Assembly (NCBI GenBank): GCA_025354075.1
Contig: JANXNO010000401.1
Span: 1 to 7,200, forward strand
DNA: 7,200 bases
Origin: Burkholderiales bacterium
GTDB taxonomy: Bacteria > Pseudomonadota > Gammaproteobacteria > Burkholderiales > Casimicrobiaceae
Reading direction: 5' to 3'
Both the position numbers and the translations under genes were made by a program. The notes under the pieces are model-generated. The model made no database searches. It was not told the origin of the DNA and saw nothing but the letters and a program-made list of their open reading frames with translations. This document shows, piece by piece, positions 5,964 to 7,200 of this stretch (within the stretch, counting starts at the first letter, position 1; every line of letters begins with the position of its first letter).

Positions 5964-5997
5964 AAGGGATGTGCGGGTTGGGCAACCGAATTTCCAA

Positions 5998-6038
5998 GTC
6001 ATCCTGCGGCGGCGCGCGCATTTGCAGCACAGGATGAC
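5998..6038. repeat. 9-bp inverted repeat just after the kinase gene
   Basis: GTCATCCTG (5998-6006) is exactly complementary to CAGGATGAC (6030-6038), with 23 GC-rich bases between them. It begins 8 bases beyond the kinase stop codon on the minus strand. The five-T run in that direction lies before the hairpin and not after it, so an intrinsic terminator is not supported. It may protect the transcript end or be a dispersed repeat. Confidence 0.5.
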
Positions 6039-6046
6039 GGGAAAAA

Positions 6047-6952
6047 CTAGACCAAACGCGCCACTGCTGATCGTTCCGGCGCACCGATACGCCCGCCAAA
6101 CACCTCGCACTTGAGACTGGCGGCGACGCAGGCGAAGCGCCCCGCGTCATCCGTCCCCATATGTTCCGTGAGCGCCAATGCATACGCGCCATGAAACACG
6201 TCACCCGCGCCCAGTGTGTCCACCGCTGTCACCGAAACACCTTCAGCGTGTTGTAGGTGACCGCTTTCAAGCCAGAAAAAGCCTTCCGCGCCGCGGGTGA
6301 CACCGACGAACGCATGAGGTAGCGCCGTCTGTGCGCGTTCGAGTTGTGCGCGCACGTCGCCATCGCCTACGTGAGCGGCGAGGCCGGTTTCGCTGTACAG
6401 CACGTGGCTGGCACGCCGCGCCAGATCGTCAAGTACCCCGGTTGCGCCAACCTCGGCATCGAGAATTGCCGGAATGCCTGCCACGCGCGCCGCATCAAGC
6501 GCAGCCGCTGCGCCCTCGGGCCAGCGAACTTCCGTGAGCACGGCTGAAAAATCGCCGCGTGCGATGCGCTCTAGCGGCATCCACGAGGCATCAATCGGCA
6601 GCGCCGGATCGTGCCGCGGGATGACGATACGCTCGCCCGCGCCATCAATCACCACCGAGCAGAACGAACCCTTCGCGCCTGCGATGTAGCGCACGTTCGA
6701 GCAGTCGAGCCCCGCGTCCGTGAGTGACGCAATCGCAGCACGTCCGTTGGCGTCGTCGCCCACGCGTGCCCAGAATTCAGCATGGCCGCCGAGTTTGACA
6801 ATGGCGCAGGCGGCGGAGGCGCTCATGCCATCGCCGATTTGAATCGCCTCGTCGGGGATGATCTTGGCTGAGCCTTGCGGGAGGTGCGCGACGCGAAAGA
6901 TGGTTGTCCATGCGCAGGCACCAACACAAAGAATGGGCTTTGCGGCATTCAT
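6047..6952 (-). CDS. PfkB-family (ribokinase-like) sugar kinase, similar to the YihV group
   Basis: From the ATG at 6950-6952 the protein has 301 residues, a usual length for the family. A longer open frame to 7087 is unlikely, because it runs through an inverted repeat and overlaps the permease tail, whereas family similarity starts at residue 7 (ILCVGACAW). Residues 38-70 match the N-terminal PfkB signature region (IGDGMSASA, then KLGGHAEFWARVGDDANG). The usual GGG is GDG here. Residues 245-256 (DTLGAGDVFHGA) are the second signature, with Asp251 as the expected catalytic base and GAGD as the anion hole. VLTEVRWPEG, ILDAEV, WLESGHLQH and ASLKCEVFGGRIG resemble, from memory, the sulfofructose kinase YihV, but the substrate cannot be fixed from this. 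The enzyme would phosphorylate a sugar or sugar-like alcohol with ATP in the cytoplasm. No clear Shine-Dalgarno is visible, because the ATG lies inside the repeat element upstream. It follows a TctA-like permease gene, perhaps as an operon. Confidence 0.92.
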   Translation of the reverse strand: MNAAKPILCVGACAWTTIFRVAHLPQGSAKIIPDEAIQIGDGMSASAACAIVKLGGHAEFWARVGDDANGRAAIASLTDAGLDCSNVRYIAGAKGSFCSVVIDGAGERIVIPRHDPALPIDASWMPLERIARGDFSAVLTEVRWPEGAAAALDAARVAGIPAILDAEVGATGVLDDLARRASHVLYSETGLAAHVGDGDVRAQLERAQTALPHAFVGVTRGAEGFFWLESGHLQHAEGVSVTAVDTLGAGDVFHGAYALALTEHMGTDDAGRFACVAASLKCEVFGGRIGAPERSAVARLV

Positions 6953-7049
6953 AGGGTGCGCACCGCGCACCAACCGTTTACGACCTGATTTTCTGGCTGC
7001 ATGATGTGCTTTGTGGATTCGAGTTTTGGTGCGCAGAGCGCACCCTATG
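6950..7049. repeat. REPIN-like doublet: two hairpin repeats in inverted orientation
   Basis: The 24-base arm at 6950-6973 is the reverse complement of 7026-7049 at 22 of 24 positions. Each arm is itself a perfect hairpin, GGTGCGC-NNN-GCGCACC, with loop ACC at 6962-6964 and loop AGA at 7035-7037. The 52 bases between the arms are unrelated and less GC-rich. Two short palindromic repeats facing each other is the organisation of REP doublets (REPINs), non-autonomous elements moved by RAYT transposases. No such transposase gene is in the window. The outer ends read CATAGGG on both sides, and no target duplication is visible. Confidence 0.8.
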
Positions 7050-7200
7050 CCGGTGTGGACGACGCTAAAGTGCCCCGCGCCTTCCACGCTTTCCAGATCA
7101 AACTGATCCAGATCACCACCGTAATCGCCGCCAGCGTCGCAGCAATCGGCCGCTCAAAAAACGCCATTAACCGTCCGTCGCTTTGCATCATGCTGGTGAG
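7045..7200 (-). CDS. C-terminal end of a TctA-like tripartite tricarboxylate transporter permease (partial)
   Basis: On the minus strand a frame is open from the right edge of the window to a TAG at 7047-7045. It gives 51 residues: LTSMMQSDGRLMAFFERPIA, then a hydrophobic segment ATLAAITVVIWISLIW and a basic tail KAWKARG. The order 'S-M-M-x-S-x-G-x-x-x-x-F-x-x-R-P-I' followed by one last membrane helix is how I remember the end of TctA-family permeases, the large membrane subunit of tripartite tricarboxylate transporters. The fragment is short, so the assignment is tentative. The stop codon lies in the outer edge of the repeat doublet, 92 bases before the kinase ATG on the same strand. Confidence 0.55.
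   Translation of the reverse strand, partial: LTSMMQSDGRLMAFFERPIAATLAAITVVIWISLIWKAWKARGTLASSTPA

Noticed and set aside
6953..7087. N-terminal extension of the sugar kinase to 7087
   Set aside because: The extra residues are encoded by the repeat doublet and by the overlapping permease tail in another frame, and PfkB similarity begins only after the ATG at 6952.

Overview
The window is GC-rich and densely coding, with Shine-Dalgarno-led starts, an ECF sigma factor next to a single-pass membrane protein, and the last codons of what looks like a TctA-type tricarboxylate transporter permease. Together these suggest a Gram-negative proteobacterium, most likely a betaproteobacterium (Burkholderiales-like). 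That placement is an inference from gene style, not from a marker gene.

Layout. Positions 1-1591 (+) hold the C-terminal part of a long secreted or surface protein made of tandem Ig-like domains of 92 residues (276 bp). It is cut by the left edge of the window. Positions 1592-2047 contain a poorly explained stretch followed by the 3' part of a two-helix membrane protein (+) that has no convincing start codon. All remaining genes are on the minus strand. Read in their own direction from the right edge they are: the tail of a TctA-like permease (7200-7045), a PfkB-family sugar kinase (6952-6047), a membrane-anchored Mrr-like nuclease with a topoisomerase-type zinc finger (5816-5106), a conserved exported protein of unknown function (4848-3943), an ECF sigma factor (3876-3277), and a translationally coupled single-pass membrane protein, probably its anti-sigma factor, ending in an ankyrin module (3280-2081).

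Three regulatory or mobile-looking structures stand out. First, a REPIN-like doublet (6950-7049) fills the whole gap between the permease and the kinase and contributes the stop codon of one and the ATG of the other. Second, a cluster of ATGGGC half-sites, including a perfect 12-bp inverted repeat, brackets a candidate promoter upstream of the exported-protein gene. Third, a strong GCAA-loop hairpin lies between the exported-protein gene and the sigma-factor gene.

How the genes may work together: the exported protein, sigma factor and ankyrin-tailed membrane protein form a compact co-oriented cluster that may be an envelope-sensing unit. In it the membrane protein would hold the sigma factor until a periplasmic signal arrives. 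The permease and kinase suggest an uptake-and-phosphorylation pair. The nuclease appears to be a solitary gene, with no methyltransferase or other restriction component in the window.
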